Shown: one piece after another, positions 1-8,379 of the stretch | Layout of the letters: each line of letters opens with the position of its first letter | How positions within the stretch are numbered: the first letter of the stretch is position 1 | NCBI RefSeq assembly: GCF_019091085.1 | Contig: NZ_JAGXJY010000013.1 | Span: 107,655 to 171,654, forward strand | Length of the DNA stretch: 64,000 nt | DNA from: Mesorhizobium sp. GbtcB19 | GTDB taxonomy: Bacteria > Pseudomonadota > Alphaproteobacteria > Rhizobiales > Rhizobiaceae | Direction: 5' to 3' | Made by a program: the position numbers and the translations under genes | The notes under the pieces: model-generated | Database searches by the model: none | Seen by the model: only the letters and a program-made list of their open reading frames with translations | What the model was told of the DNA's origin: nothing

Positions 1-437
1 TCAACCCGGATCCCAACGACAAGATGTTCCAGCGCGAACCGGGCAGCTACTGGGCGGAGCTCAACCAGCGCTTCGCCGAATGGTCCTATTCGCTGGTGTT
101 CGCGCTGATCGCGCTGGCAGTCGCCGGCGACGCGCGCTCGCACCGCGAGGCGCGCATCAATCCGCTGATCACGGCAATCGCGGTCGCGCTGTTCGTGCGA
201 TGGCTGGGCTTCTTCGCCGCCGGCAAGGCCGACAGGGTCTCGTATTACGTCTACCTGCTCTACGCTATACCGCTCTTCGCTTCGGCGGTTTCGATCTGGT
301 TCATCGTTTCCTCGCGCAGCATGGAACTGCCGGTCAGCTGGGCCGACTGGCTGACCAACCTTGCCAAGCGCGCCGGCGACAACTGGACGGCGTTCAAGCT
401 CTGGCTCGCCCGGCGCGCCTCCGGCCAGGGAGCCTGA
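1..437 (+). CDS. lptF: LptF, LPS export permease, C-terminal part (cut by window edge)
   Basis: The reading frame is open from the left edge (codons begin at base 3) and ends with TGA at 435-437, so only about the last 144 residues are present. Three hydrophobic segments are visible, roughly residues 25-45, 55-75 and 83-105 of the fragment, matching the C-terminal membrane half of the LptF/LptG (YjgP/YjgQ) family. Known role: LptF and LptG form the membrane part of the LptB2FG ABC complex, which extracts lipopolysaccharide from the inner membrane. The identification rests largely on context, because lptG follows after 2 bases and lptD after that. The true start lies outside the window. Confidence 0.88.
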   Translation, partial: NPDPNDKMFQREPGSYWAELNQRFAEWSYSLVFALIALAVAGDARSHREARINPLITAIAVALFVRWLGFFAAGKADRVSYYVYLLYAIPLFASAVSIWFIVSSRSMELPVSWADWLTNLAKRAGDNWTAFKLWLARRASGQGA

Positions 438-439
438 TC

Positions 440-1522
440 ATGGGCTGGACGCTGGGCCGCTATTTCTTCTTCCGCTACGTCACGATCACCTTCTGGTTCT
501 TCCTGGGCCTGCTGGCGCTGGTGTTCCTGATCGATTTCACCGAGTTGTCGGGCCGTACGACAGGGCTGCCGGGTTTCACCTACGGCACGGCCTTCGCCAT
601 CTCGGCGCTCAGGATGCCGATGATCATGCTGCAGACGGTGCCGTTCGTCGGGCTGTTCTCGGCGATGGCGACGCTGGTGTCGCTCAACCGCCGCTATGAG
701 CTGGTCATCGCGCGTTCGGCCGGCGTTTCGGCCTGGCAGTTCCTGTTCCCGTGCTGCGTCGGCGCACTGATGTTCGGCGCGCTGTCTGTCGGTGTGATCA
801 ATCCGATCGCCGCGCACGGCTTCTCCTGGTCCGAGCAGATGGAGAACGATCTCAGGGCCGGCAAGTCGAACGCCGTCACCACCAATGTGACGCCCTGGCT
901 CAGGCAGAAGACCGAATCGGGCGACACCATCATCGGCGCCCGCGCCATTCTCAACCAGGGGCTCGAGATGGCGGACGCGGTGTTCTTCATCCTCGACCCG
1001 CAGGGCAACATCGCCGAGCGCAAGGATGCCGCCAAGGCCTTCCTGCGCGACGGCTACTGGGAATTGCAGGACGTCAAGGTCTTCAAGGGCGGCAATATCC
1101 AGGCGCTGGCGTCCGACAAGGTGCCGACGAATCTCAAGCCGGAATTCGTGCAGGAGAGGCTGGCGCGTCCGGAAACCATCCCCTTCTACGAGCTGCCGCG
1201 CAAGATCGAGGTTGCCCGCTCCTTCGGGCTCAAGGCAAATGCCTTCGCCATGCAGTTTGATTCGCTGGTGGCGCTGCCGTTCCTTCTCGTCGCCATGACG
1301 CTGATTGCTGCAACGGTTTCAATGCGATTTGCGCGAATGGGGCAGTCGGCAACGATGATTCTGGGTGGCGTCGTGGCCGGCTTTCTGCTTTATGTCGTTT
1401 CGGTACTGGTCAAGGCCTTCGGGGTAGCCGGATTCGTGCCTACAGTGGTGGCTGCATGGGTTCCGGTTGTCGTGGCTATGTTCTTTGGGGTGACCTTTCT
1501 GCTATACAAGGAAGACGGCTAG
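440..1522 (+). CDS. lptG: LptG, LPS export permease
   Basis: 360 residues, the usual size for YjgP/YjgQ proteins. Hydrophobic segments at about 10-33, 55-85 and 97-125 are followed by a soluble stretch (about 135-270, the periplasmic jellyroll expected in this family) and then three more membrane segments to the C-terminus. The start is the ATG at 440, two bases after the lptF stop, so the two are co-translated. An open frame extends further upstream but is only a shadow of lptF. Known role: partner of LptF in the inner-membrane transporter that feeds LPS to the LptA/C bridge. The TAG stop shares its last base with the GTG start proposed for lptD. Confidence 0.93.
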   Translation: MGWTLGRYFFFRYVTITFWFFLGLLALVFLIDFTELSGRTTGLPGFTYGTAFAISALRMPMIMLQTVPFVGLFSAMATLVSLNRRYELVIARSAGVSAWQFLFPCCVGALMFGALSVGVINPIAAHGFSWSEQMENDLRAGKSNAVTTNVTPWLRQKTESGDTIIGARAILNQGLEMADAVFFILDPQGNIAERKDAAKAFLRDGYWELQDVKVFKGGNIQALASDKVPTNLKPEFVQERLARPETIPFYELPRKIEVARSFGLKANAFAMQFDSLVALPFLLVAMTLIAATVSMRFARMGQSATMILGGVVAGFLLYVVSVLVKAFGVAGFVPTVVAAWVPVVVAMFFGVTFLLYKEDG

Positions 1523-3930
1523 TGAGGGAGGCTGGATTGCGCAGCCATAGGCAGGCCGGTTTGGCACGCCTCTATGGGGCGACAGCCTTGGCATGTCTGT
1601 TTGCCTGTGCGGTGCCGGCGGTACCCGCGCTGGCCCAGGAGATCACTGCCAAGCCCGTCCCTTCCGGCACGCAGATGCTGCTGGCCGCCGATACGCTGGT
1701 CTATGACAACGACAAGCACACGGTGACGGCAGTCGGCGGCGTGCAGATCGACTATGGCGGCAACAAGCTGGTCGCCCAGCGCGTGGTGTATAACCGCGAC
1801 ACCAAGCGCCTCGTCGCCAGCGGCGCGGTCGAGCTCGTCAACAGCGACGGCACCAAGGTCAATTCCGACCATATCGACATCACCGACGACTTCGCCGACG
1901 GCTTCCTCAACGCGCTGCGCGTCGAGACGGTCGACAAGGCTTATTTCGCCGCCGAGAGCGCCGAGCGCATGGGTGGCGTGCTCACCACCTTCCATAACGG
2001 CGTCTACACCGCCTGCGAGCCTTGCGAGGACAAGCCGGACAAAGCGCCGACCTGGCGCGTCAAGGCCCGGAAGATCATCTGGAACGGCGAGAAGAAGACG
2101 GTCCGCTTCGAAAACTCGAATTTCGAATTTTTCGGCTTCCCGCTTGCCTATCTGCCCGCCTTCGAGATCGCCGACCCGACGGTGAAGCGCAAGAGCGGCT
2201 TCCTGATCCCCGGCATCGCCTACAACACCCATCTCGGCGTCGGCGTCAAAGTCCCCTATTATTTCGCGCTGTCCCCGACCTATGACCTGACCGTCACCGG
2301 CACGGGCTACACCAAGCAGGGCTTCCTCGGCGAGGCCGAGTGGCGCCAGCGCTTCAACAATGGCCAGTACACGCTGAAGATCGCCGGCATCAATCAGCAG
2401 GATCCGGGCGCGTTCGTCGACCCCGGCTACACTGTGAATTCGGGACCGAAGAACGACCCGAACAAGTTCCGCGGCATGATGGGCACCAAGGGCCAGTTCG
2501 CCATCAACGAGCGCTGGAATTTCGGCTGGGACGTGCTGCTCCAGACCGACAAGAACCTCTCGCGCACCTACAACATCGAAGGCTACAGCGACCTCGTCCA
2601 CCAGTCGTCGATCTATCTGACGGGCTTGTACGGCCGCAATTATTTCGACGTCCGCGCCATGCGCTTCGAGGTGCAGGAAGACACGCTCTCCAGCGATTCG
2701 ACCGCGCGCGCGGCCAAGCAGCCCTGGGTACTGCCGTCTTTCGACTACGCCTATATCCCCGACATGTCGGTGGCCGGCGGCCAGCTGTCGTTCAACGTCA
2801 ATGCGCGCGTGATCAGCCGCAACCGGCTGGACGCGGTGCTGGCCAATCCGGCCGACAAAGATTCCATCAACAATGTGCGCGGCATCGAAGGCCAGTCCAG
2901 CCGACTGTCGGCGGAAGCTGAATGGAAGCGCACCTTTACCACCGAGGACGGCCTGCAGCTGACACCGTTGCTCGCCTTCCGCGCCGACGCCGGCTACGTC
3001 AACGCCAACTCTGCCTCGATCGCGGCCGTCAACCAGATGGCGGAGAATCTTAAAGAAGACGGCGACATGCGTTCTTCGCTCGCCCGCTATATGGCCACCC
3101 TCGGCCTAGAGGCGCGTTGGCCGCTTCTGTTCTCGATGCCAAATTCCAGCCATATCCTGGAGCCGACAGCGCAGGTCTTCGTGCGTCCGAACGAGCAATA
3201 TGTCGGCGGACTGGCCGTTCCCAACGAAGACGCGCAAAGCTTCGTCTTCGACGCCACCACGCTGTTCGAGCGCGACAAATTCTCGGGCTATGACCGTATA
3301 GAAGGCGGCACACGCGCCAATGTGGGCTTCCGATATTCAGGGGCCTATGACAATGGCTGGGCCACGAATGCTATCTTCGGCCAGTCCTATCAACTCGCGG
3401 GCCAGAACTCCTTCACCGCGCCCGATCTCGTCAATGCTGGAGCCGAATCCGGCCTGGACAAGCCGACCTCGGATTATGTCGGCCTAGTCGGCTTCAACAG
3501 TCCGAGCGGATTCTCCGGGTCCATAAGCGGGCGTTTCGACGAGCAGACGTTCGAGGTCAGGCGCGCCGAGGTGAAGGCCGCCTATTCCGGCCTGCCGATA
3601 TCGCTGAGCGCCAAATATGCCTTCATCGAGGCGCAGCCGCTCTACGGCTTTGCCACCGACCGCCACGAAGTCACGCTCGGCGCCTCGACGCACCTGGCGC
3701 AGAACTGGCGGCTGTTCGGCACCGGCACCTACGACCTCGAGACGAATGTGCTGGTCAGGGACGGTGTCGGCTTCGCCTACAACGATTCCTGCTTCACCTA
3801 CATCATGACCTATTCGCAGACGCGCGATACCGTCACCAAGGAATTGTCGCAGAACATCGGCTTCAACCTGTCGTTCCGCACGCTCGGCGATTTCGGCTCG
3901 TCAACAAGCGCGATCGACACCATCCAGTGA
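1522..3930 (+). CDS. lptD: LptD, outer-membrane LPS assembly protein
   Basis: 802 residues from a GTG at 1522 whose first base is the last base of the lptG stop. This start gives a good signal peptide, basic then hydrophobic and ending near PALAQ. Upstream codons in this frame would lie inside lptG. The mature N-terminus has the OstA/LptA-like beta domain ('LAADTLVYDNDKHTVTAVGG' region). The long C-terminal part is the aromatic and Gly-rich beta-barrel of the LptD family. Cys residues are few: a CEPC pair near residue 168 and one near the C-terminus (NDSCF), so the disulfide pattern differs from the four-Cys scheme known in E. coli. Role: inserts LPS into the outer leaflet together with LptE. 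Confidence 0.93.
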   Translation: MREAGLRSHRQAGLARLYGATALACLFACAVPAVPALAQEITAKPVPSGTQMLLAADTLVYDNDKHTVTAVGGVQIDYGGNKLVAQRVVYNRDTKRLVASGAVELVNSDGTKVNSDHIDITDDFADGFLNALRVETVDKAYFAAESAERMGGVLTTFHNGVYTACEPCEDKPDKAPTWRVKARKIIWNGEKKTVRFENSNFEFFGFPLAYLPAFEIADPTVKRKSGFLIPGIAYNTHLGVGVKVPYYFALSPTYDLTVTGTGYTKQGFLGEAEWRQRFNNGQYTLKIAGINQQDPGAFVDPGYTVNSGPKNDPNKFRGMMGTKGQFAINERWNFGWDVLLQTDKNLSRTYNIEGYSDLVHQSSIYLTGLYGRNYFDVRAMRFEVQEDTLSSDSTARAAKQPWVLPSFDYAYIPDMSVAGGQLSFNVNARVISRNRLDAVLANPADKDSINNVRGIEGQSSRLSAEAEWKRTFTTEDGLQLTPLLAFRADAGYVNANSASIAAVNQMAENLKEDGDMRSSLARYMATLGLEARWPLLFSMPNSSHILEPTAQVFVRPNEQYVGGLAVPNEDAQSFVFDATTLFERDKFSGYDRIEGGTRANVGFRYSGAYDNGWATNAIFGQSYQLAGQNSFTAPDLVNAGAESGLDKPTSDYVGLVGFNSPSGFSGSISGRFDEQTFEVRRAEVKAAYSGLPISLSAKYAFIEAQPLYGFATDRHEVTLGASTHLAQNWRLFGTGTYDLETNVLVRDGVGFAYNDSCFTYIMTYSQTRDTVTKELSQNIGFNLSFRTLGDFGSSTSAIDTIQ

Positions 3931-4149
3931 GATGGGCAAGCGCACGGCCCGCGAGCCGTGCGCCGTTTCGGGCGCTGGCGGGTGCTTTGGTCTTGATTTG
4001 AAGCGTGATCCCTCGAAAATATGCTGATTCTCGGGGGCATGTGCCGGCGACATCGTTTCGCCGCATAGGACGGGCATGGGGTCGGCTGCATTGCGCAGGC
4101 GTTCGGAGGACGCGCGGCGCCGACGTGATGGGGAAATTGGGAAGGTAAG

Positions 4150-5073
4150 ATGAGGAAATACCTGTTTTCGGCAGGATTGGCGCTTCTGGTGGCGGCGGCC
4201 TCGATTTCGGTCACGGCCGGCGTGCAGCCTGCTTTCGCGGCTGAGATCAAATATGTCGTCAACGGCATACCGATCACCACCGGCGACATCGCGCACCGCG
4301 CCGCCTTCTTCAAACTGCAGCATAAGAAAGGCGATGCCAAGGAGGAGATGATCGACCAGACGCTGCGCCTGGCCGAGGCCAAGCGGCTCGGCATCCGCAT
4401 CAGCGATCAGCAGGTCGACGCCGCCTACCAGCGCTTCGCCTCGGGCAACAAGATGCCCCTGGCGAAACTCGACGCGATCATGAACCAGTCGGGTGTCAGC
4501 AAGGAACACTTCAAGGAATTCATCCGTGCCCAGATGGCCTGGAACCAGGCGCTCAGCGCGCGCTACCGCTCCGGCGAAGGCGGCTCGGTGACCGAGCAGG
4601 ATGCGGTTCGCCGCATGCTTGACAAGGGCGGATCCAAGCCGACCGCCATGGAATACATGCTGCAGCAGGTGATCTTCGTGGTGCCGGCTTCGGAGCGCGC
4701 CGCCACGCTTGCCAAACGCAAGCGCGAGGCCGACGCCATGCGCGCCCGCTTCAACGGCTGCGCTACCACGCGCGAGTTCGCCAAAGGCCTGCTCGACGTC
4801 ACCGTGCGCGATCTCGGCCGGGTGCTGGCGCCGCAATTGCCGTCCGACTGGGCCGAGCAGATCAAGGCGACCAAGGTCGGCGGCGCCACGCCGACGCGCG
4901 AGACGGACCGTGGCATCGAATTCATCGGCATCTGCTCCTCGCGCGAGGTTTCCGACGACAAGGCCGCGCAGATGGTGTTCCAGGCCGAGGGCAGCGGCGA
5001 CAAGGACGCCGACGAACTCAGCAAGAAGTATGTCGCCGAGCTGCGCCAGAAGGCCAAGATCGTCGAACGCTAG
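4150..5073 (+). CDS. SurA-like periplasmic chaperone / peptidyl-prolyl isomerase
   Basis: 307 residues with a clear signal peptide (cleavage expected after AFA, near residue 30). A SurA-N-type helical region follows (INGIPIT-like start, 'AHRAAFFKLQHKK', residues about 35-150) and then a C-terminal part that may be a divergent parvulin domain. Known role: SurA helps outer-membrane proteins such as LptD to fold. Its position between lptD and pdxA is the standard arrangement for surA-like genes in Rhizobiales and is the main support for the name. The 219-bp gap to lptD holds only a GC-rich stem (3942-3961) without a T run. The TAG stop is the first triplet of a dispersed palindromic repeat, so the last codon is set by that element. 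Confidence 0.82.
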   Translation: MRKYLFSAGLALLVAAASISVTAGVQPAFAAEIKYVVNGIPITTGDIAHRAAFFKLQHKKGDAKEEMIDQTLRLAEAKRLGIRISDQQVDAAYQRFASGNKMPLAKLDAIMNQSGVSKEHFKEFIRAQMAWNQALSARYRSGEGGSVTEQDAVRRMLDKGGSKPTAMEYMLQQVIFVVPASERAATLAKRKREADAMRARFNGCATTREFAKGLLDVTVRDLGRVLAPQLPSDWAEQIKATKVGGATPTRETDRGIEFIGICSSREVSDDKAAQMVFQAEGSGDKDADELSKKYVAELRQKAKIVER

Positions 5074-5175
5074 AGCGTTTCCACCGTTTCACGGAAACGA
5101 CGAACCGCTCTATCTCTTTGTTTCGGCGCAATTCCGGACGGAAAACCGCTCACACTTTTCCTGGAATTGCTCTAG
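5071..5175. repeat. RIME-like dispersed palindromic repeat, copy 1
   Basis: A 105-bp element beginning TAGAGCG and ending GCTCTAG. It contains two imperfect stem-loops: AGAGCG...CGCTCT, and CAATTCC...GGAATTG. A second copy of equal length lies at 18622-18726, and the two differ at only a handful of positions. The structure and the GCTCTA/TAGAGC tips resemble the Rhizobium-specific intergenic mosaic elements known from rhizobia. The first TAG is the stop codon of the surA-like gene. Confidence 0.85.
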
Positions 5176-5223
5176 AGACGGATGATTTCATGTCCAATCG
5201 ACCTGAAATCTGAATCCGTCTCT
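5174..5223. repeat. Palindrome adjoining RIME-like element
   Basis: The inverted arms AGAGACGGAT (5174-5183) and ATCCGTCTCT (5214-5223) are perfect 10-bp complements around a 30-bp centre. The element overlaps the last two bases of the RIME-like copy by sharing its AG tip. It is probably another unit of the same mosaic family. No gene is predicted inside. Confidence 0.7.
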
Positions 5224-5237
5224 AAATCAAAGAAACC

Positions 5238-5286
5238 GAGCATGATGTCGTCCGAAAACCGCTGCACACTTTTCGGCATCATGCTC
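5238..5286. repeat. Palindrome with GAGCATGATG arms
   Basis: The arms GAGCATGATG and CATCATGCTC form a perfect 10-bp inverted repeat around a centre containing CCGAAAACCGC and CACTTTTCGG. The centre resembles the middle of the RIME-like element. It lies 39 bp upstream of the pdxA start, so it would be in or near the pdxA leader. Confidence 0.7.
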
Positions 5287-5324
5287 CGAGCGACAAGCGT
5301 GCCACACCTCAGCAAGTCCAACGC

Positions 5325-6359
5325 ATGAGCACGCACAAGACCGATGCGCCGCTGGCGCTGAGTGTCGGCGACCCCTCGGGCGTCGGGCCAGAGATCGCCA
5401 TCGCCGCCTGGCAGGCGGGTGACAGCGCCGGCGTGCCGCCCTTCTACCTGCTCGCCGACCCCGCTTTGATCGAAGCCCGCGCTCGCCTTGTCGGCGCCAA
5501 TGTGACGATTGCGGAGACGCTGCCGGGACAGGCAGCGCATCATTTTGCCCGCGCCCTGCCCGTTGTAACGCTCAATGCCCGGCACGTCGACAGCCCGGGA
5601 GAGCCGGATCCGGCCAATGCCGCCGGCACGATCGAAGCCATCGACAGTGCCGTCGCCGACTGTTTCGCCGGCCGCGCCGCCGCGGTGGTCACCTGCCCGA
5701 TCGCCAAGAAGCCGCTCTACGATGCGGGATTCGGCTTTCCCGGCCACACCGAATATCTGGCGCATCTGGCTTCGCGCCACACCGGCAGGGATGTGACGCC
5801 GGTGATGCTGCTGGCCGGACCCGATCTGCGCACCGTTCCGGTAACCATCCACATCCCTCTGGCCGATGTGCCCAAGGTGCTGACGACGGAGCTGATCGTC
5901 GCCACCGCGCGCATCACCGCCGCCGATCTCAAGAGCCGCTTCGGCATCGCACGGCCAAGGCTGGCGATCGCCGGGCTCAACCCGCATGCGGGCGAAGGCG
6001 GCGCCATGGGCCTGGAGGACGCCGCAATCGTGGCGCCGGCCGTCGAGATGTTGAAGGCGCAAGGCATCGACGCGATCGGGCCGCTGCCGGCCGACACGAT
6101 GTTTCATCCGCGCGCACGCGCGACTTATGACGCGGCGCTCTGCATGTATCACGACCAGGCCCTGATCCCGGCCAAGACGCTCGCCTTCGACGAGGCGGTC
6201 AACGTCACGCTGGGCCTGCCCTTCATCCGCACCTCGCCCGACCACGGCACCGCTTTCGATATCGCCGGGAGAGGCATCGCGCGCGCCGAGAGCCTGATCG
6301 CCGCGCTGAGGCTGGCGCGCCGGCTGGCCGACAGCGGCCGGCAGGCCGCCGCCGCATGA
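5325..6359 (+). CDS. pdxA: PdxA, 4-hydroxythreonine-4-phosphate dehydrogenase
   Basis: 344 residues, typical length. Family motifs are all present: GDPSGVGPEI near the start, TCPIAKKPLY and GHTEYLA, GLNPHAGEGG, YHDQALIP and TSPDHGTAFDIAG. The His residues of GHTEY, NPHAG and DHGTA correspond to the three metal-binding histidines known in E. coli PdxA. Reaction: NAD-dependent oxidation and decarboxylation of 4-phosphohydroxy-L-threonine in pyridoxal 5'-phosphate synthesis, in the cytoplasm. The ATG at 5325 follows the repeat cluster. rsmA begins 7 bp after the stop, so the two are likely co-transcribed. Confidence 0.96.
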   Translation: MSTHKTDAPLALSVGDPSGVGPEIAIAAWQAGDSAGVPPFYLLADPALIEARARLVGANVTIAETLPGQAAHHFARALPVVTLNARHVDSPGEPDPANAAGTIEAIDSAVADCFAGRAAAVVTCPIAKKPLYDAGFGFPGHTEYLAHLASRHTGRDVTPVMLLAGPDLRTVPVTIHIPLADVPKVLTTELIVATARITAADLKSRFGIARPRLAIAGLNPHAGEGGAMGLEDAAIVAPAVEMLKAQGIDAIGPLPADTMFHPRARATYDAALCMYHDQALIPAKTLAFDEAVNVTLGLPFIRTSPDHGTAFDIAGRGIARAESLIAALRLARRLADSGRQAAAA

Positions 6360-6366
6360 GGCTCGG

Positions 6367-7212
6367 TTGAGCGGGCGCACCACAATCGACGGATTGCCGC
6401 CGCTGCGCGACGTGATCGAGCAGCACGGCCTGCAGGCCAAGAAAGCGCTCGGGCAGAATTTTCTGCTCGACCTTAATCTCACAAGCAAGATCGCCCGCGC
6501 CGCCGGCGATCTCGGCGAGGCGACGGTGATCGAGGTCGGTCCGGGCCCTGGCGGACTGACGCGGGCGCTGCTCTTCAACGGCGCGCGGCGCGTGATCGCC
6601 ATCGAGCGCGACGAGCGCTGCCTGGAAGCGCTGGCAGAGGTGTCCAGCCATTATCCCGGACGCCTCGAGATCATTCCCGGCGACGCGCTGAAGACGGATT
6701 TTGCCGCGCTTGCTGCCACGGCGAATGGCGGACCGGTGAAGATCGCCGCCAACCTGCCCTACAATATCGGCACCGAGCTTCTGATCCGCTGGCTGACGGT
6801 GGCCGACTGGCCGCCTTTCTATCAGTCGATGACGCTGATGTTCCAGCGCGAGGTGGCGGAGCGCATCACTGCGGGTCCAGGCAGCGACGCCTATGGCCGG
6901 CTCGGCGTGCTGGCCGGCTGGCGCACCGAGGCGCGGATTGCGTTCGACGTGCCACCGCAGGCGTTCACGCCGCCGCCGAAGGTCACCTCCTCCGTGGTGC
7001 ATCTGGTGCCGCGGCCATCTCCCCTGCCCGTGGACGGCAGAAAGCTCGGCCGCGTCACCGAGGCCGCCTTCGGTCAGCGCCGCAAGATGCTCAGGCAAAG
7101 CGTCAAGAGCCTGGGTGGCGAGGCGCTCCTCACCCGCGCCGGCATCGATCCGACGCGGCGGGCTGAGACGCTGAGCGTGGAGGAATTTGTCAGGCTGACC
7201 AACGCCGTTTGA
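6367..7212 (+). CDS. rsmA: RsmA (KsgA), 16S rRNA dimethyladenosine transferase
   Basis: 281 residues from a TTG at 6367. No ATG fits, and the conserved KKALGQNFLLD segment begins about 26 residues in, so this start matches the family. The SAM-binding motif EVGPGPGGLT, the acidic loop IERDERC and the catalytic NLPYNIG motif are present. The C-terminal half has the usual QRRKMLRQSLK-type sequence. Role: dimethylates two adjacent adenosines near the 3' end of 16S rRNA during small-subunit assembly. Follows pdxA with a 7-bp gap, the common pdxA-rsmA pairing. Confidence 0.95.
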   Translation: MSGRTTIDGLPPLRDVIEQHGLQAKKALGQNFLLDLNLTSKIARAAGDLGEATVIEVGPGPGGLTRALLFNGARRVIAIERDERCLEALAEVSSHYPGRLEIIPGDALKTDFAALAATANGGPVKIAANLPYNIGTELLIRWLTVADWPPFYQSMTLMFQREVAERITAGPGSDAYGRLGVLAGWRTEARIAFDVPPQAFTPPPKVTSSVVHLVPRPSPLPVDGRKLGRVTEAAFGQRRKMLRQSVKSLGGEALLTRAGIDPTRRAETLSVEEFVRLTNAV

Positions 7213-7283
7213 TTGCCGGCGCCATCACTGGAACCCACGAACCGGCGCCATAGATAGGCAGGCGAAACAGCCTGGAGCCCGCC

Positions 7284-7577
7284 ATGCCTGCCTATGTCAT
7301 TTCCGATGTCACGATCCGCGACCGAGACGTGATCGAAACCTATCGAACCCGCGCCGCCGCTTCCATAGCCGTGCATGGCGGGCGCTATCTCGTTCGAGGC
7401 GGCGACGTGGAGACATTGGAAGGGAATTGGATGCCCGGACCGCTGATCGTCGTCGAATTTCCTGACATCGAGGCCGCGCGGCGCTGGTATCGCTCCGACG
7501 AATACGCAGCCGCACTTGAGGTTCGCGACACAGCGCTGAGCCGCAATCTCATTCTGGTCGATGGCGTCAGATTGTGA
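7284..7577 (+). CDS. DUF1330 family protein
   Basis: 97 residues. The sequence pattern (AYVISDVTIRD at the start, GGRYLVRGG, a central WMPGPLIVVEFPD, then ARRWYRSDEYAAA) is characteristic of DUF1330, a small dimeric alpha/beta-barrel family of unknown function related to antibiotic-biosynthesis monooxygenases. The complete length matches the family. It lies 71 bp after rsmA, and the gap contains a 10-bp direct repeat of CCGGCGCCAT (7216 and 7242) of doubtful meaning. Whether it is co-transcribed with rsmA cannot be told. Confidence 0.88.
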   Translation: MPAYVISDVTIRDRDVIETYRTRAAASIAVHGGRYLVRGGDVETLEGNWMPGPLIVVEFPDIEAARRWYRSDEYAAALEVRDTALSRNLILVDGVRL

Positions 7578-7645
7578 GGCAGTCGGGTCGCAAGTGAGGG
7601 TCGTCTGGTTGGCCTTTGCACTTCGCGAGGCGCTACAGGGCGCCG

Positions 7646-7695
7646 CCCTCATCCGGCCCTTCGGGCCACCTTCTCCCCGTAAACGGGGCGAAGGA
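7646..7695. repeat. REP-like double hairpin between convergent genes
   Basis: Two short perfect hairpins in tandem: GGCCC-TTC-GGGCC (7655-7667) and CCCCGT-AA-ACGGGG (7675-7688), within a CCTCATCCGG...GGCGAAGGA context of a type commonly dispersed between rhizobial genes. It lies between the convergent DUF1330 gene and gmk, only 4 bp from the gmk stop. It may act as a transcript 3' end or stabiliser. Confidence 0.65.
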
Positions 7696-7699
7696 AGGG

Positions 7700-8374
7700 T
7701 CACTGCGTCTTCTCGTCCAGCAATCCCGAAATGAAATCGAACAGGCCGGGCCGCCTGTCGCGCCGAAGCCGCTCCGCCGTGACGATCGCGCGGACCTCGG
7801 CGAAGGCGCGGTCGAGATCGTCGTTGACGATGACGAAGTCGTATTCCTTCCAATGCTCGATCTCGAGGCGGGCGTTCTTCAGCCTGGTCTCGATGACGGA
7901 TTCCTGGTCCTCGGCACGGCGCTTCAGGCGCGCCTTCAATTCCTTCATCGACGGCGGCAGGATGAAGATCGAGACGATGTCGGCGCGCATCTTCTCCTTG
8001 AGCTGCTGAGCGCCCTGCCAGTCGATGTCGAACAGCATGTCGCGGCCTTCGGCCAGCGCGATTTCCGCCGGCTCGCGCGGCGTCGCATAGCAGTTGCCGT
8101 GCACTTCGGCCCATTCGAGCAGCGCGTCGGAATCGCGCAGCCGCTCGAACTCGCGCATGGTGCGGAAATGATAGTGGACGCCCTCGATCTCGGAGCCGCG
8201 GCGCGGCCTTGTGGTGACGGAGACCGAAAGCTCTAGACTTCCATCGCTTTCCAGAAGATTGCGCGCGATCGTCGACTTGCCGGCGCCCGACGGCGACGAC
8301 AGCACCAGCATCAATCCGCGGCGGCGGATGCGGGATCCCAGATCCCTGGCAGCCGTCGGCTCCTTGGCAACCAT
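7700..8374 (-). CDS. gmk: Gmk, guanylate kinase
   Basis: 224 residues from the ATG at 8374. A GTG at 8383, overlapping the yicC stop, is an alternative start. P-loop SSPSGAGKST at residues 26-35, then the GMP-binding segment SVSVTTRPRR...EGVHYHF, the Walker-B-like DMLFDIDWQGAQQ, and the lid region with RLKRRAED. Reaction: ATP + GMP to ADP + GDP in the cytoplasm. It is the last gene of the fab-mltG-yicC-gmk run. The yicC-gmk pairing is widely conserved. Confidence 0.95.
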   Translation of the reverse strand: MVAKEPTAARDLGSRIRRRGLMLVLSSPSGAGKSTIARNLLESDGSLELSVSVTTRPRRGSEIEGVHYHFRTMREFERLRDSDALLEWAEVHGNCYATPREPAEIALAEGRDMLFDIDWQGAQQLKEKMRADIVSIFILPPSMKELKARLKRRAEDQESVIETRLKNARLEIEHWKEYDFVIVNDDLDRAFAEVRAIVTAERLRRDRRPGLFDFISGLLDEKTQ

Positions 8375-8379
8375 TCCCG

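Noticed and set aside
3942..3961. GC-rich stem after lptD as a terminator
   Set aside because: The 7-bp stem GCACGGC/GCCGTGC is real, but no T run follows on either strand, so termination is unsupported.
7216..7251. 10-bp direct repeat CCGGCGCCAT between rsmA and the DUF1330 gene
   Set aside because: Short, GC-rich and self-complementary in part; likely by chance in this composition.
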